Shown here: positions 15,618 to 25,355 of the stretch, piece after piece | Layout of the letters: each line of letters opens with the position of its first letter | How positions within the stretch are numbered: the first letter of the stretch is position 1 | Source of the DNA: Lachnospiraceae bacterium | Lineage (GTDB): Bacteria > Bacillota > Clostridia > Lachnospirales > Lachnospiraceae | Length of the DNA stretch: 64,000 nucleotides | Direction: 5' to 3' | NCBI GenBank assembly: GCA_022794265.1 | Contig: JAAWEK010000003.1 | Span: forward strand, 124,001 to 188,000 | Notes under the pieces: generated by a model | Seen by the model: the letters and a program-made list of their open reading frames with translations, nothing else | Told to the model about the DNA's origin: nothing | Database searches by the model: none | Program-made: the position numbers and the translations under genes

Positions 15618-17714
15618 ATGGAGGTTGAGATGCCCGAAGTAAATAAATACAACGATAAACTGGTTTTCGGCCTGGATATTGGAACACGAAGCATCGTAGG
15701 TTCCGTAGGCTTTATGGAAAAAAACAGGTTTCATGTAATTGCCCACTATGTAAAAGAGCATGAAACCAGAGCCATGCTGGATGGCCAGATTCATGATATA
15801 GGTAAGGTTTCGGAAACGATTTCCAAAGTAAAAAAAGAGCTGGAAATGCAGGTACAGGCTCCGTTAAAAGACGTATGTATTGCAGCAGCCGGCCGGGTAT
15901 TAAAAACAATCACCGTACACATTGATTATGAGCTGCCTGCCGAACAGCAGATTAACAGCGAACAGGTGTATTCTTTAGACCTGATGGGTGTTGAAAAGGC
16001 ATATGATATTGTCCGGGAAGAAGATACCGATATAAAATTTTATTGTGTGGGATATAGTGTTATTAAATATTACTTAAATGATTATATGATTACTAATCTG
16101 GAAGGACATAAAGCCAAAAAGATTTCTGCAGATGTACTGGCAACATTTCTGCCGGAAGACGTGGTAGACGGTCTGTATACGGCAGTAGAAGATGCGGATC
16201 TGAACGTGGCCAATATGACGCTGGAGCCTATTGCAGCCATTAATATTGCCATACCCCAGAATTACCGATTGCTGAATATAGCACTGGTGGATGTGGGAGC
16301 CGGAACTTCTGATATTTCCATCACCAAAGACGGAAGTATCATTGCTTACGGTATGATTCCACATGCCGGAGATGAATTGACAGAAACCCTGGTGAGCCGC
16401 TATCTGGTGGATTTTAACACTGCAGAAACCATTAAGCGGGCTTCCGTTTTAAACAAACAGATATCATTTAAAGACATTATGGGATTAAAACAAAAAGTAT
16501 CTCCACAGGAAGTCAGGGAAATATATGCCCCTACGGTTGCTGCCATGACCAGAGAAATTGCCGATAAAATAAAGGAGCTGAACGGCGGAAAAAGCGTCAG
16601 CGCCGTATTTGTTGTGGGCGGTGGCGGAAAGGTTTCCGGTTTTACTTCTTCGTTAGCCGGATATCTGGATATCCCGGAGGAACGGGTTGCGCTTAGGGGC
16701 GCCGAAGTCCTGACAGAGATTGATTTTATCCGGGAAGGGATTAAAAAAGACCCGTTACTGGTAACTCCCATCGGTATCTGCCTGAGTTTTTATGATCAGA
16801 AAAATAATTTTATCTTTGTTCATATCAACGATGAGAGAATTAAACTGTATGATAATGATAAATTAACCGTAACGGATGCCGCTATGCAGATAGGCTTTCC
16901 AAATGAAGATTTGTTTCCGAAACGTGGAAAAGAGCTGGAATTTACCCTTAACGGGGAAAAACGGATGGTCCGTGGGCTTCCGGGAGAACCGGCAGTCATT
17001 ACCATCAACGGGGAACCGGCAAACATTCATTCTAAAATCATAAAAAATGACCGGATTCAAATAACGGAATCTACGACTGGAACTGCCGCAGAGGTCACAA
17101 TTGACAGATTGCCAGAATATAAAAGCAGTATGACATTTATTATAAATGGGCAATCGGTGATATGTCCCTGTTTTGTTCAGGTTAATGGGGAATTAAAACC
17201 CGGAGATTACAGTATTTCCTCCGGAGATGTCATTGAGATACTGAACTATTATACAGTAGAACAGGTACTACGGTTTCTGGATATCGAATACGATTCCATG
17301 AATATCCTTTTAAATAACCGGACTGCATTACCAGGCGATTTGGTATACGAGAATTTTAATCTGGATTTTGAAGCGTTTTCTGATACAGCGGAAGATGAAA
17401 TTCATTCGTATGAAGATGAACCCCAACCAACGGAACCTGAAACCGGAATCGGCCAGTTACAGCCGGTGACTTCGGCGCCGGAACTTTCGCAGAATGATAT
17501 GCCCATAAATTCTGCCATTACGGTAATAATAAATAATACTCCGGTAATTCTGAAAAATAAAAACCGATATATATTCGTTGATATTCTTGATTTTTATCCT
17601 TTTGATACTTCGGTGGCAGGAGGCTCAGAACTGATTACCACAATAAACGGAGAACGCTGTGATTTTACCGGAGTGATTTGCAATGGAGATGTACTGGAAA
17701 TTTATTGGAAATAG
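15618..17714 (+). CDS. Large FtsA-like actin-fold protein with C-terminal beta-grasp-like repeats
   Basis: 698-residue protein. Residues about 15-400 are an FtsA/PilM-type actin fold with phosphate-1 FGLDIGTRSIVGSVG, phosphate-2 LVDVGAGTSDISITKDG (near 226-242) and adenosine motif VFVVGGGGKVSGF (near 332). Ordinary FtsA is about 420 residues and ends in a membrane-binding helix. This one lacks that and instead carries about 270 extra residues with repeated NGE...GD-x-IEI units: ITINGEPANI...KNDRIQI near 461, QVNGELKPG...SGDVIEIL near 520, TINGERCDF...NGDVLEIYW at the very end. It looks like a clade-specific FtsA relative, perhaps a scaffold for division or sporulation. ftsA proper is not in the window. 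GGAGGTTGAG lies before an inner ATG (15630), so the true start may be four codons later. Confidence 0.75.
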   Translation: MEVEMPEVNKYNDKLVFGLDIGTRSIVGSVGFMEKNRFHVIAHYVKEHETRAMLDGQIHDIGKVSETISKVKKELEMQVQAPLKDVCIAAAGRVLKTITVHIDYELPAEQQINSEQVYSLDLMGVEKAYDIVREEDTDIKFYCVGYSVIKYYLNDYMITNLEGHKAKKISADVLATFLPEDVVDGLYTAVEDADLNVANMTLEPIAAINIAIPQNYRLLNIALVDVGAGTSDISITKDGSIIAYGMIPHAGDELTETLVSRYLVDFNTAETIKRASVLNKQISFKDIMGLKQKVSPQEVREIYAPTVAAMTREIADKIKELNGGKSVSAVFVVGGGGKVSGFTSSLAGYLDIPEERVALRGAEVLTEIDFIREGIKKDPLLVTPIGICLSFYDQKNNFIFVHINDERIKLYDNDKLTVTDAAMQIGFPNEDLFPKRGKELEFTLNGEKRMVRGLPGEPAVITINGEPANIHSKIIKNDRIQITESTTGTAAEVTIDRLPEYKSSMTFIINGQSVICPCFVQVNGELKPGDYSISSGDVIEILNYYTVEQVLRFLDIEYDSMNILLNNRTALPGDLVYENFNLDFEAFSDTAEDEIHSYEDEPQPTEPETGIGQLQPVTSAPELSQNDMPINSAITVIINNTPVILKNKNRYIFVDILDFYPFDTSVAGGSELITTINGERCDFTGVICNGDVLEIYWK

Positions 17715-17746
17715 CAGGATATAAATATAAGAAAGGTATGTAAGAA

Positions 17747-19450
17747 ATGCTGAACAGGGAAGATTTGTTATTGTTTGAACGAAAATTTTCAGACATAAAT
17801 ATAATCGCCACATCTATGATACTGATTTATTATCTTTTGTTTATCATGTTTGGTAATATACATTTAGCAGACGAGATATATACAGCCACAGGCTTTGTGG
17901 CTGTGGTTCTTACTGACTTTATTTTCGTACACTTTCTGAAAAGCTACAATGACATTTTGAAAAAAGTCCTGAAATACATTATGTTATTACTGCTGGGATG
18001 GACGGTGCTACTGACAGACACCATGTTATATAGTACGATTATAGCAATGTCTTTATATTTTTCCATTTCTTTTCAATCCTTGTTCTTATTTGATATCACA
18101 GAAGCTTATTCCAGAGTATGGGCAGTAATATTTGCCTGCAGCCCCATTTTCCTGATTTTTTTCACTGGTATAATATACAATGACCAAAGTAATTTTATGA
18201 TTTTTATCATAGTAATTTCCTTATGTGTGATTTCGGCTGTTGTTTATAACATAACCTGCCGTCTGTCGGAATTTGCCCTCATGTTTTATAATAAGATTAA
18301 CAGTCTCAACGGAATTGCTGCGGTCAGTAAAGAAGAAAGCGACAGCATAAAAATCCAGAAGAATAAATTGGAGCAGATTAACGAGCAACTTAGTATCGAA
18401 CGGTTTAAATTCAAACAGGCAAATGAAATAATTTTAAAAAATAATGAGGAAATAAAAATACAGAATACCATAGTGAATGCTGCCGCCAAAGCCCTGGACT
18501 TAAAAAAATTACTGGAATATCTGACGGAAGCTACTATGGTCAGTATGAAACTGGATTTTGTTTCTTTTTTAATCCTTGCCGATGAGGAAGGAGAGAGACG
18601 GTTTGAATATTCTTCCAGATATACCAAAGCCAGCAATATAGTCAAAAAAAATCTGGAACGGATGGAAATGTCCTCTTTTGCAGAAGCATATATTAAAAAT
18701 GGCGGCATTGTTGAAATCAGCAGAAATGCCAGTCAAACCATCGAGGAATTATATGGTACAGACATTCATTCCATAAATATTACACCTGTCGTTATCAATG
18801 AAAATTCCATGGGATTGTATATGTTGGGCAGCACCAATGAAAACGCTTTCTTAAACAACGAGACTTTTTTAAAGTCCCTGTTTAATCATATTTCCCTGGC
18901 CATCAACAATGCCATATTATATTCCAGAATGCGTACTATGGCTACAAAAGACGGACTGACCGGGATTTATAACCGAAGGTATTTTAATTCCATCTATCAG
19001 TCCATTATCCGGCGGTGTATCCATAGTCAGTCGCCGCTTACCATTATTCTGTTTGACATTGATAAATTTAAGAGTATCAATGATACTTATGGTCACATTT
19101 TTGGCGATGCAGTGATACGTTACTGTGGGCAGACAGCATTGCGGTACGGCAGAAAATATAACGGCCTTCCAGTACGATATGGCGGCGAGGAATTTATTAT
19201 CGTTTTTCCTAAAAAAAATACCAAGGAAACCGAAGCAATCATGCAGGCGCTGCATACGGATATTAAAACCCATGTATTTCATACCGAAGAAAAAGATATC
19301 TGTATCAACATAAGCATCGGTATTGCCTCCTATCCGGAAAATTGCAGAAATACCGATGAATTGTTAAATGCGGCCGATAATGCCATGTATACATCCAAGA
19401 AAAACGGCCGCGGCAGGATTACTATATATAATCAAGATATCATGGCATAA
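17747..19450 (+). CDS. Membrane GAF-GGDEF diguanylate cyclase
   Basis: Probable c-di-GMP synthase. The N-terminal region (about residues 18-190) has about six hydrophobic helices, then a coiled-coil linker rich in K/N/E (about 205-250), a GAF-like sensor (about 240-390) and a C-terminal GGDEF domain (about 400-562) with KDGLTGIYNRRYF, FDIDKFKSINDTYGHIFGD and the active-site loop RYGGEEF near 477. GGEEF is the catalytically competent form. AGAAAGGT lies 11 bases before the ATG. It sits 32 bases after the FtsA-like gene and may be read through from it. The sensed ligand is unknown. Confidence 0.9.
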   Translation: MLNREDLLLFERKFSDINIIATSMILIYYLLFIMFGNIHLADEIYTATGFVAVVLTDFIFVHFLKSYNDILKKVLKYIMLLLLGWTVLLTDTMLYSTIIAMSLYFSISFQSLFLFDITEAYSRVWAVIFACSPIFLIFFTGIIYNDQSNFMIFIIVISLCVISAVVYNITCRLSEFALMFYNKINSLNGIAAVSKEESDSIKIQKNKLEQINEQLSIERFKFKQANEIILKNNEEIKIQNTIVNAAAKALDLKKLLEYLTEATMVSMKLDFVSFLILADEEGERRFEYSSRYTKASNIVKKNLERMEMSSFAEAYIKNGGIVEISRNASQTIEELYGTDIHSINITPVVINENSMGLYMLGSTNENAFLNNETFLKSLFNHISLAINNAILYSRMRTMATKDGLTGIYNRRYFNSIYQSIIRRCIHSQSPLTIILFDIDKFKSINDTYGHIFGDAVIRYCGQTALRYGRKYNGLPVRYGGEEFIIVFPKKNTKETEAIMQALHTDIKTHVFHTEEKDICINISIGIASYPENCRNTDELLNAADNAMYTSKKNGRGRITIYNQDIMA

Positions 19451-19579
19451 ATCTTATACCCTCATGCATATATTATCTAGGCGATTGCCAGATGCTGGCC
19501 GCCGTTGAAACAGGCAGTTTTCAGCAGATTCCGGCAGGCAGACAAACGCTATTAATATATGCATGGGGGGATTTTGCAT

Positions 19580-20308
19580 ATGTTGTTCCGAATCAGGAAA
19601 TTAGGCAGAAATAAATTTATTTTTACCTTTATGGTCTTGTTCTTCATAGCCACAGTTCTCCAGTTCAGTGTTTTTATCATGAACCGGACAGGAAGCGGCG
19701 GATTGTCAACCGAAGAGCGGCTGAAAGTATTAAGGCAGATGGACATAGAGGCTATCGAAAAATTAAACTCTGACCGGCAGTATAAAGAGATGGCAGATGA
19801 AATCCTTTCCCAGTTTATTAATGATGCCGTATGTTTTCCGGTTCCCATATCCACCAGGGAGCCCCGGCGGTTTGTCAATTATGCGGATTCCTGGGGATAC
19901 GAAAGAAGTTATGGCGGAGAGCGGAGTCATGAAGGAACAGATATTATGGCAGATTATAATGTCCGGGGATATTATCCGGTAGTCAGCATTTCGGATGGGA
20001 TTGTAGAGAAAATCGGCTGGCTGGAACTGGGGGGATACCGGCTGGGAATCCGCTGCAAATCCGGCGGATATTTTTATTACGCTCATTTGTACGATTATGC
20101 CGAAGGAATCAAGGAAGGCAGTCAGGTCAAAGCCGGACAGCTAATCGGTTATATGGGGGATTCCGGTTACAGCAAAGTCGAAGGAACCGTGGGAAATTTT
20201 GATGTACATCTTCACCTGGGTATTTATGTAACTTTTGAAGGGGAAGAAATTAGCGTAAATCCCTATCATTTGCTGAAAAAACTTCAGATTATAAAGGCAA
20301 ATTACTGA
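19580..20308 (+). CDS. M23-family (LytM-type) metallopeptidase, membrane-anchored
   Basis: Cell-wall endopeptidase. The start at 19580 is chosen because GGGGGG lies 9-14 bases upstream; an ATG at 19559 has no such site. 242 residues with a single N-terminal membrane helix (about 14-32) acting as an uncleaved anchor, a helical linker, and the M23 domain from about 100 to 230 with the zinc ligands in SHEGTDIM (H-x3-D) and the late DVHLHLG pair. The catalytic residues are present, so activity is expected, unlike SpoIIQ-type degenerate relatives. Its chromosomal neighbours do not define a specific role. Confidence 0.88.
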   Translation: MLFRIRKLGRNKFIFTFMVLFFIATVLQFSVFIMNRTGSGGLSTEERLKVLRQMDIEAIEKLNSDRQYKEMADEILSQFINDAVCFPVPISTREPRRFVNYADSWGYERSYGGERSHEGTDIMADYNVRGYYPVVSISDGIVEKIGWLELGGYRLGIRCKSGGYFYYAHLYDYAEGIKEGSQVKAGQLIGYMGDSGYSKVEGTVGNFDVHLHLGIYVTFEGEEISVNPYHLLKKLQIIKANY

Positions 20309-20426
20309 AAATTCCCAAAACTAATTTTATTTTTACCGGAAATATGATAAAATGTGAAAAGGTTCTGCTATCTATGATAAATAAATATATTCAAAGAAAT
20401 GTTATTTGGAAACGAGGTTACTATAT

Positions 20427-21239
20427 ATGGAGATTCAGTTATGGAGGGAGTTATTAGAGCCATACCAGTTAGCAGTAGACGAACTTATGGTAAAATTTAC
20501 TTATCTGATAAAGGCACACCGGAATGCGGGAATGTATTCTCCGATTGAGGAAGTAAACGGACGCGTGAAACGCATTTCCAGTATTCTGGAAAAGATGCAG
20601 AAGAAAAAAATTCAATTTGAAGATATTGAAACTAAAATTGAGGATATTGCCGGCATAAGGATTATCTGCCAGTTCGTGGAGGATATTGAAAAAGTGGTGG
20701 AATTAATCAAAAAGCGCAGCGATATGGAAATAAAATCCGAAAAAGATTATATTACCAATACGAAACCCAGCGGTTACAGAAGTTATCACCTCATTGTTTA
20801 TTACAATGTGCAGACCATGAAAGGCAATAAACGCATCAGTGTGGAAATTCAGATTCGGACGCTGGCCATGAATTTCTGGGCAACAATCGAACATTCCCTG
20901 CAGTATAAATACCGGCAAAATATGCCGGCAAATATTCGGGAACGGCTCAGCGGTGCAGCAGCGGCGGTAATCGCTCTGGATAATGAAATGAGTTCGGTGC
21001 GCAGTGAAATTATGGATGCCCAGAATTCCTTTCAGATTAAAGCACATATCGTTGCAGAAATATTAAATACGATTCAGAATTTATATAAAGCTGCAAATAA
21101 ACGGGAAATTGTTAAAATTCAGGATGAATTTTATAAAATATATAAATTCGGCAGTGTAGAAGAATTAGAACGGTTCAGCAGAGAACTGGACATCATTGCC
21201 GAAGGATACCGGGCACAGGGATTGGAGAATTATGACTGA
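20427..21239 (+). CDS. Small alarmone synthetase, (p)ppGpp synthetase of RelQ/YjbM type
   Basis: Transfers pyrophosphate from ATP to GDP or GTP to make (p)ppGpp in stress. The ATG at 20427 with CGAGG upstream is chosen over a TTG at 20406, giving 270 residues, longer than the usual 210-250. It has only the synthetase domain, no HD hydrolase or TGS. Key blocks are EDIAGIRIICQFVEDI (near 78), KPSGYRSYHLIV (near 119) and VEIQIRTLAMNFWATIEHSLQYKY (near 142), with the substrate-binding Y, E, Q and H. The last 60 residues are a helical extension. The stop overlaps the start of the next gene (ATGACTGA), so the two are translationally coupled. Confidence 0.92.
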   Translation: MEIQLWRELLEPYQLAVDELMVKFTYLIKAHRNAGMYSPIEEVNGRVKRISSILEKMQKKKIQFEDIETKIEDIAGIRIICQFVEDIEKVVELIKKRSDMEIKSEKDYITNTKPSGYRSYHLIVYYNVQTMKGNKRISVEIQIRTLAMNFWATIEHSLQYKYRQNMPANIRERLSGAAAAVIALDNEMSSVRSEIMDAQNSFQIKAHIVAEILNTIQNLYKAANKREIVKIQDEFYKIYKFGSVEELERFSRELDIIAEGYRAQGLENYD

Positions 21240-21945
21240 TTTTATCCGATTAGATAAAGCATTATCCAATATGGGAGCCGCTTCACGAAAAGAAGTAAAA
21301 GAAGCTGTCAGAAAAGGGAAAATACTGGTGAACAACATACCGGCAACAAGTTCCGACATGAAGATTACTGCAACCGATGAACTGGTAATAAACGGAATTC
21401 CCCTGAAATATAAGAAATATGAGTATTATATGTTAAATAAACCGGCAGGCGTTATTTCTGCTACCACAGATTTAAAGGAACCTACAGTCACAGACCTGAT
21501 TTCCAGCGGAAGAAAAGATTTGTTTCCAGTAGGCAGACTGGATAAAGACACGGTAGGATTACTGGTCATTACCAATGACGGAGCTTTGGCTCATGAATTA
21601 TTATCACCGGTAAAGCATATAAAAAAAACATATTTTGTTCGTGTCAAAGGAAGGATTTCAGAAGAAACGTACAACATATTTTCTGCTGGTATCCGTATTG
21701 GTTCAGAACAATTTCAGCCGGCAGAACTGGTAATTTTAAAGAACGAGGAAGTGTCAGAGGCGGAAATTACCATTTATGAAGGAAAATATCATCAGATTAA
21801 ACGGATGTTTGAAGCAGTGGGCAACCGGGTCATCTATTTAAAACGTCTTTCCATGGGAAATCTCCGTCTGGACGAATCCTTGCCGGAAGGAAAATACCGG
21901 GAATTGTCCGAAGAAGAACTGCTACAGCTCAAAGACCGGAAGTAA
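21232..21945 (+). CDS. rsuA: RsuA-family rRNA pseudouridine synthase
   Basis: Converts a uridine in rRNA, probably 16S position 516, to pseudouridine. An ATG at 21232 overlaps the previous gene by 8 bases; GGAGA lies just upstream. 237 residues: an N-terminal S4 RNA-binding domain (about 1-60), then the catalytic domain with GRLDKDTVGLLVITNDG holding the catalytic Asp near 105, LNKPAGVISAT near 67 and EGKYHQIKRMF near 182. RsuA and RluB/E/F are hard to separate by eye; the length and motif favour RsuA. The overlap with a stress alarmone synthetase is worth noting. Confidence 0.9.
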   Translation: MTDFIRLDKALSNMGAASRKEVKEAVRKGKILVNNIPATSSDMKITATDELVINGIPLKYKKYEYYMLNKPAGVISATTDLKEPTVTDLISSGRKDLFPVGRLDKDTVGLLVITNDGALAHELLSPVKHIKKTYFVRVKGRISEETYNIFSAGIRIGSEQFQPAELVILKNEEVSEAEITIYEGKYHQIKRMFEAVGNRVIYLKRLSMGNLRLDESLPEGKYRELSEEELLQLKDRK

Positions 21946-21972
21946 TGCCGGGAAAACAGAAAGGCAATACAG

Positions 21973-23889
21973 ATGTTAAAGGATTTTTTACCGATTACAA
22001 TAGAAGATATGAAACAACGGGAATGGGACTATGTGGATTTTGTCTATGTCATAGGGGATGCCTATGTGGATCATCCGTCCTTTGGACATGCCATTATCAG
22101 CCGGCTTCTGGAGGCCAATGGATACCGGGTGGCCATTATCTCACAGCCGGACTGGAAGGATAAAAACAGTGTTACCACTTTTGGAGAACCACGACTGGGA
22201 TTTCTGGTTATGGCAGGCAATATGGATTCTATGGTGAACCATTATTCTGTGTCAAAAAAAAGGCGGCAGAGCGATGCCTTTACCCCCGGCGGTGTTATGG
22301 GAAAACGACCGGATTATGCTACCATTGTATATTCCAATCTGATTCGGCAGACATTCAAAAAGACACCGGTCATTATTGGTGGAATCGAAGCAAGTTTACG
22401 GCGTCTGGGGCATTATGATTACTGGTCCAATAAAATAAAACGTTCCATATTAATGGACAGTGGAGCGGATTTGCTTTCTTATGGCATGGGAGAACGCTCC
22501 ATCATCGAAATTGCAGATGCCCTGAATAGTGGTCTGGATATCCGGGATATAACGTATATTGACGGAACGGTATATAAAACCAGAAATCCGGAAACAGTCT
22601 ATGATGCAATCCTTCTGCCTTCCTTCCGGGAAATCCAGGCGGATAAGGAGACCTATGCCAAAAGTTTTTATACCCAGTACTGCAATACGGATCCTTTTGC
22701 TGCAAAGCGGCTGATAGAAGAATACGACAATGGAATTTTTGTGGTACAGAATACGCCGGCAAAACCTTTATCCCAGGCGGAAATGGACCGGGTCTATTCC
22801 CTGAATTATATGCGTAATTATCATCCTTCCTATGAAACTGCCGGTGGGGTTCCGGCTATTCAGGAAGTAAAATTCAGTCTTGTCAGTAACCGGGGATGTT
22901 TCGGTGGCTGCAGTTTTTGTGCGTTGACTTTTCATCAGGGCAGAATTATTCAGACCCGCAGTCATGAATCCATATTAAAAGAAGCCGGAGAGATGGTCTG
23001 GGATAAGGATTTTAAAGGTTATATCCATGATGTAGGCGGACCTACCGCCAATTTCCGTCATACGTCCTGTAAAAAACAGCTGACGAAAGGAGTATGTCCC
23101 AATAAACAATGTCTGTTTCCAAAGCCCTGTCAGAATCTGACCGTTGACCATCAGGATTACCTGAATCTGTTGCGGAAATTACGCCGGCTTCCCAATGTAA
23201 AAAAAGTTTTTATCCGTTCTGGTATCCGGTTTGATTATCTGATGTGTGATTCTGACGATACGTTTATGCGGGAAATGGTGGAGCATCATATCAGCGGACA
23301 GTTAAAAGTAGCTCCGGAACACGTGGCAGACCCGGTATTGCAGATGATGGGAAAACCGGAAAACGGGGTATATGAAAAATTTATTCAAAAATATAAAAAA
23401 CTAAATGAACAAATGGGAAAAAAACAATTTGTGGTTCCTTATCTGATGTCTTCCCATCCGGGTTCCACGCTAAAAGAAGCGGTCCGGCTGGCGGAATATC
23501 TCAGGGATTTGGGATATATGCCGGAACAGGTACAGGACTTTTATCCCACGCCTTCTACCATATCTACCTGTATGTACTATACCGGACTGGACCCACGAAC
23601 CATGAAAAAAGTATATGTTCCTGTCAATCCACACGAAAAGGCCATGCAACGGGCATTGATACAATACAGAAATCCGAAAAACTATGATTTGGTTTATGAA
23701 GCGCTGGTCGCAGCCGGACGAAGAGATTTAATCGGGTTTACAAAGGAATGTCTGATAAAGCCAAGAAAAAACGTGGGACAGGTACACAAGGAAAAATCTG
23801 CTTCCGGAACCAAAAATCCTTTGGTAAAAAGCAAAAAAAAGAAGAAAACCATTCGAAACATACACCGGCAGAAAAACGGAACACGGTGA
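21973..23889 (+). CDS. YgiQ-family radical SAM protein
   Basis: 638-residue radical SAM protein of unknown substrate. The 4Fe-4S and SAM site is NRGCFGGCSFC (C-x3-C-x2-C, near residues 309-320). A B12-like N-terminal domain includes DYVDFVYVIGDAYVDHPSFG and VIIGGIEASLRRLGHYDYWS, the latter diagnostic for YgiQ. An extra cysteine cluster CKKQLTKGVCPNKQC near 370 is also typical. The C-terminus is a lysine-rich disordered tail (KSKKKKKT). The start 27 bases after rsuA lacks a strong ribosome site. Confidence 0.93.
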   Translation: MLKDFLPITIEDMKQREWDYVDFVYVIGDAYVDHPSFGHAIISRLLEANGYRVAIISQPDWKDKNSVTTFGEPRLGFLVMAGNMDSMVNHYSVSKKRRQSDAFTPGGVMGKRPDYATIVYSNLIRQTFKKTPVIIGGIEASLRRLGHYDYWSNKIKRSILMDSGADLLSYGMGERSIIEIADALNSGLDIRDITYIDGTVYKTRNPETVYDAILLPSFREIQADKETYAKSFYTQYCNTDPFAAKRLIEEYDNGIFVVQNTPAKPLSQAEMDRVYSLNYMRNYHPSYETAGGVPAIQEVKFSLVSNRGCFGGCSFCALTFHQGRIIQTRSHESILKEAGEMVWDKDFKGYIHDVGGPTANFRHTSCKKQLTKGVCPNKQCLFPKPCQNLTVDHQDYLNLLRKLRRLPNVKKVFIRSGIRFDYLMCDSDDTFMREMVEHHISGQLKVAPEHVADPVLQMMGKPENGVYEKFIQKYKKLNEQMGKKQFVVPYLMSSHPGSTLKEAVRLAEYLRDLGYMPEQVQDFYPTPSTISTCMYYTGLDPRTMKKVYVPVNPHEKAMQRALIQYRNPKNYDLVYEALVAAGRRDLIGFTKECLIKPRKNVGQVHKEKSASGTKNPLVKSKKKKKTIRNIHRQKNGTR

Positions 23890-23967
23890 CAGAAAAATGG
23901 AGTTAAGGAAACAATAACGGTAGTTGATTACGAATTTATACTGGGAAGGAAAGGAATATATTGCAAA

Positions 23968-24747
23968 ATGGAAAAGATATGGAAAAGAGTAGCAGTCATT
24001 ACAGGCGCTTCCTCCGGAATGGGACGGGAATTTGCAAAACTCATTGACAGGGAACTGACCTGTATTGATGAAATATGGCTGATTGCCCGAAGACGGGACC
24101 GGTTGGAGGAAGTCCGGGCCGAGATTCATAAACCATCCCTGATTGTCTGTTCCGATGTATCTGAAGATTCCTTTGCGGATTATTACCGCAAAATGCTGAA
24201 GCAGGAACGGGCAGGCATTAAACTGCTGATTAATTGTGCGGGCTATGGTATTATAGGATCTGTGGCAGAAACTGGATATGATGTCTCTGTGGGAATGGTA
24301 AAAACCAACTGTGAAGGTCTTACCACCGTAACCCGGTTATCCCTTCCATACATGCTGGAAAAAAGCAGAATTATTAATCTGGCATCTTCGGCAGCGTTTC
24401 TCCCCCAGCCGGATTTTGCCATTTATGCGGCAAGTAAATCTTATGTTCTCAGTTTTTCCAGAGCATTAAATGTGGAACTAAGGGAACGGAATATCTTTGT
24501 AACGGCTGTATGTCCAGGACCGGTGGCAACGGAATTTTTCCGTATTGCGGAAGACGGCCATAAACGGGCATGGTTTAAAGATTATTTTATGGCGGACAGT
24601 TACAGTGTGGTAAAACAGGCAATGGAAGATTCCATGGCCCGAAAAGAACTATCCATATACGGTACTGCAATGAAAATACTCTATGTCTTATCTAAAATTA
24701 TACCTCACAGAATTATTTTAAAGATTATTAGAATACTTTCAAAATAA
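23968..24747 (+). CDS. Short-chain dehydrogenase/reductase
   Basis: Cytoplasmic NAD(P)-dependent oxidoreductase of 259 residues. Rossmann motif VITGASSGMGREFA (T-G-x3-G-x-G) near residues 10-23, NCAGYG near 90, and the active-site Y-x3-K in YAASK near 153 with the catalytic serine in LASSAAF near 138. It belongs to the classical SDR type (DltE/YqjQ-like). The substrate is not evident from sequence or neighbours. GGGAAGGAAAGG precedes the start, and the next gene begins 26 bases after the stop. Confidence 0.88.
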   Translation: MEKIWKRVAVITGASSGMGREFAKLIDRELTCIDEIWLIARRRDRLEEVRAEIHKPSLIVCSDVSEDSFADYYRKMLKQERAGIKLLINCAGYGIIGSVAETGYDVSVGMVKTNCEGLTTVTRLSLPYMLEKSRIINLASSAAFLPQPDFAIYAASKSYVLSFSRALNVELRERNIFVTAVCPGPVATEFFRIAEDGHKRAWFKDYFMADSYSVVKQAMEDSMARKELSIYGTAMKILYVLSKIIPHRIILKIIRILSK

Positions 24748-24773
24748 AAGTATACAACAGAAAGGCAGAAACA

Positions 24774-25343
24774 TTGAAACAGAAGAAACAATTATTTGAA
24801 AAAGGCGACTGCGGTTATATTAACCAGCACAAAATCAGACAATTATTTATTACATTGATATCTCTTATCATGGTAGCCGTTATTTTTTATACCGGTGTTT
24901 TGCGGTATCATAATACAAAAAGTATATTTACGGTAATTGCTGCCGTTGCCGCCATTCCTACGGCAAAAGTTGCTGTTTCCTATCTGGTAATGATGAAATA
25001 TAAATCCTGTGACAGGCCGTTTTATGAAGAGGCGGTCCGGCTGGCGCCGGATTCCCTGATTCTGGCCGATTTACTGATTTCCTCCACAGAAAATATTTTA
25101 CCAGCACCGGTTGCCGTCATCCGGGATAATTCCGTCTATCTGTTCACCGGTTTGGAAACGGATTCTATCAAAAAAAGCGAAACATATATCCGGACAATTC
25201 TGGAAACAGAAGCCAGGGTGACCAACGTAAAACTGTTTAACCGTCAGGAAGCTTTTTTTAAGGGGATTTCCATGCTGAATGGCAATGCTCCTGGAAAATT
25301 TGACGAAACAATCAAAAAATTATTGTTAATCTATTCATTATAG
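24774..25343 (+). CDS. Two-helix membrane protein of unknown function
   Basis: 189-residue protein not recognised. It starts at TTG with GAAAGG 9 bases upstream. Two membrane helices occupy about residues 24-45 and 49-72, followed by a soluble alpha/beta domain of about 115 residues with SLILADLLISSTENILPAP and a run TRILETEARVTNVKLF-like in pattern. Placed between an SDR enzyme and an RluA-type gene with 12-26-base gaps, it is probably part of the same transcript. It may be specific to this clade. Confidence 0.6.
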   Translation: MKQKKQLFEKGDCGYINQHKIRQLFITLISLIMVAVIFYTGVLRYHNTKSIFTVIAAVAAIPTAKVAVSYLVMMKYKSCDRPFYEEAVRLAPDSLILADLLISSTENILPAPVAVIRDNSVYLFTGLETDSIKKSETYIRTILETEARVTNVKLFNRQEAFFKGISMLNGNAPGKFDETIKKLLLIYSL

Positions 25344-25355
25344 AACGGAGTTATT

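Noticed and set aside
19492-19614. Short open frame with protein-like composition (LIYAWGDFAYVVPN) overlapping the start of the M23 peptidase
   Set aside because: No ribosome site and only 40 codons; the 3' half lies in another frame of the M23 gene. Treated as chance or a leader remnant.
24774-25343. Frameshifted remnant of a known transporter
   Set aside because: The frame is intact with a plausible TTG start and ribosome site; no transporter motif was found.
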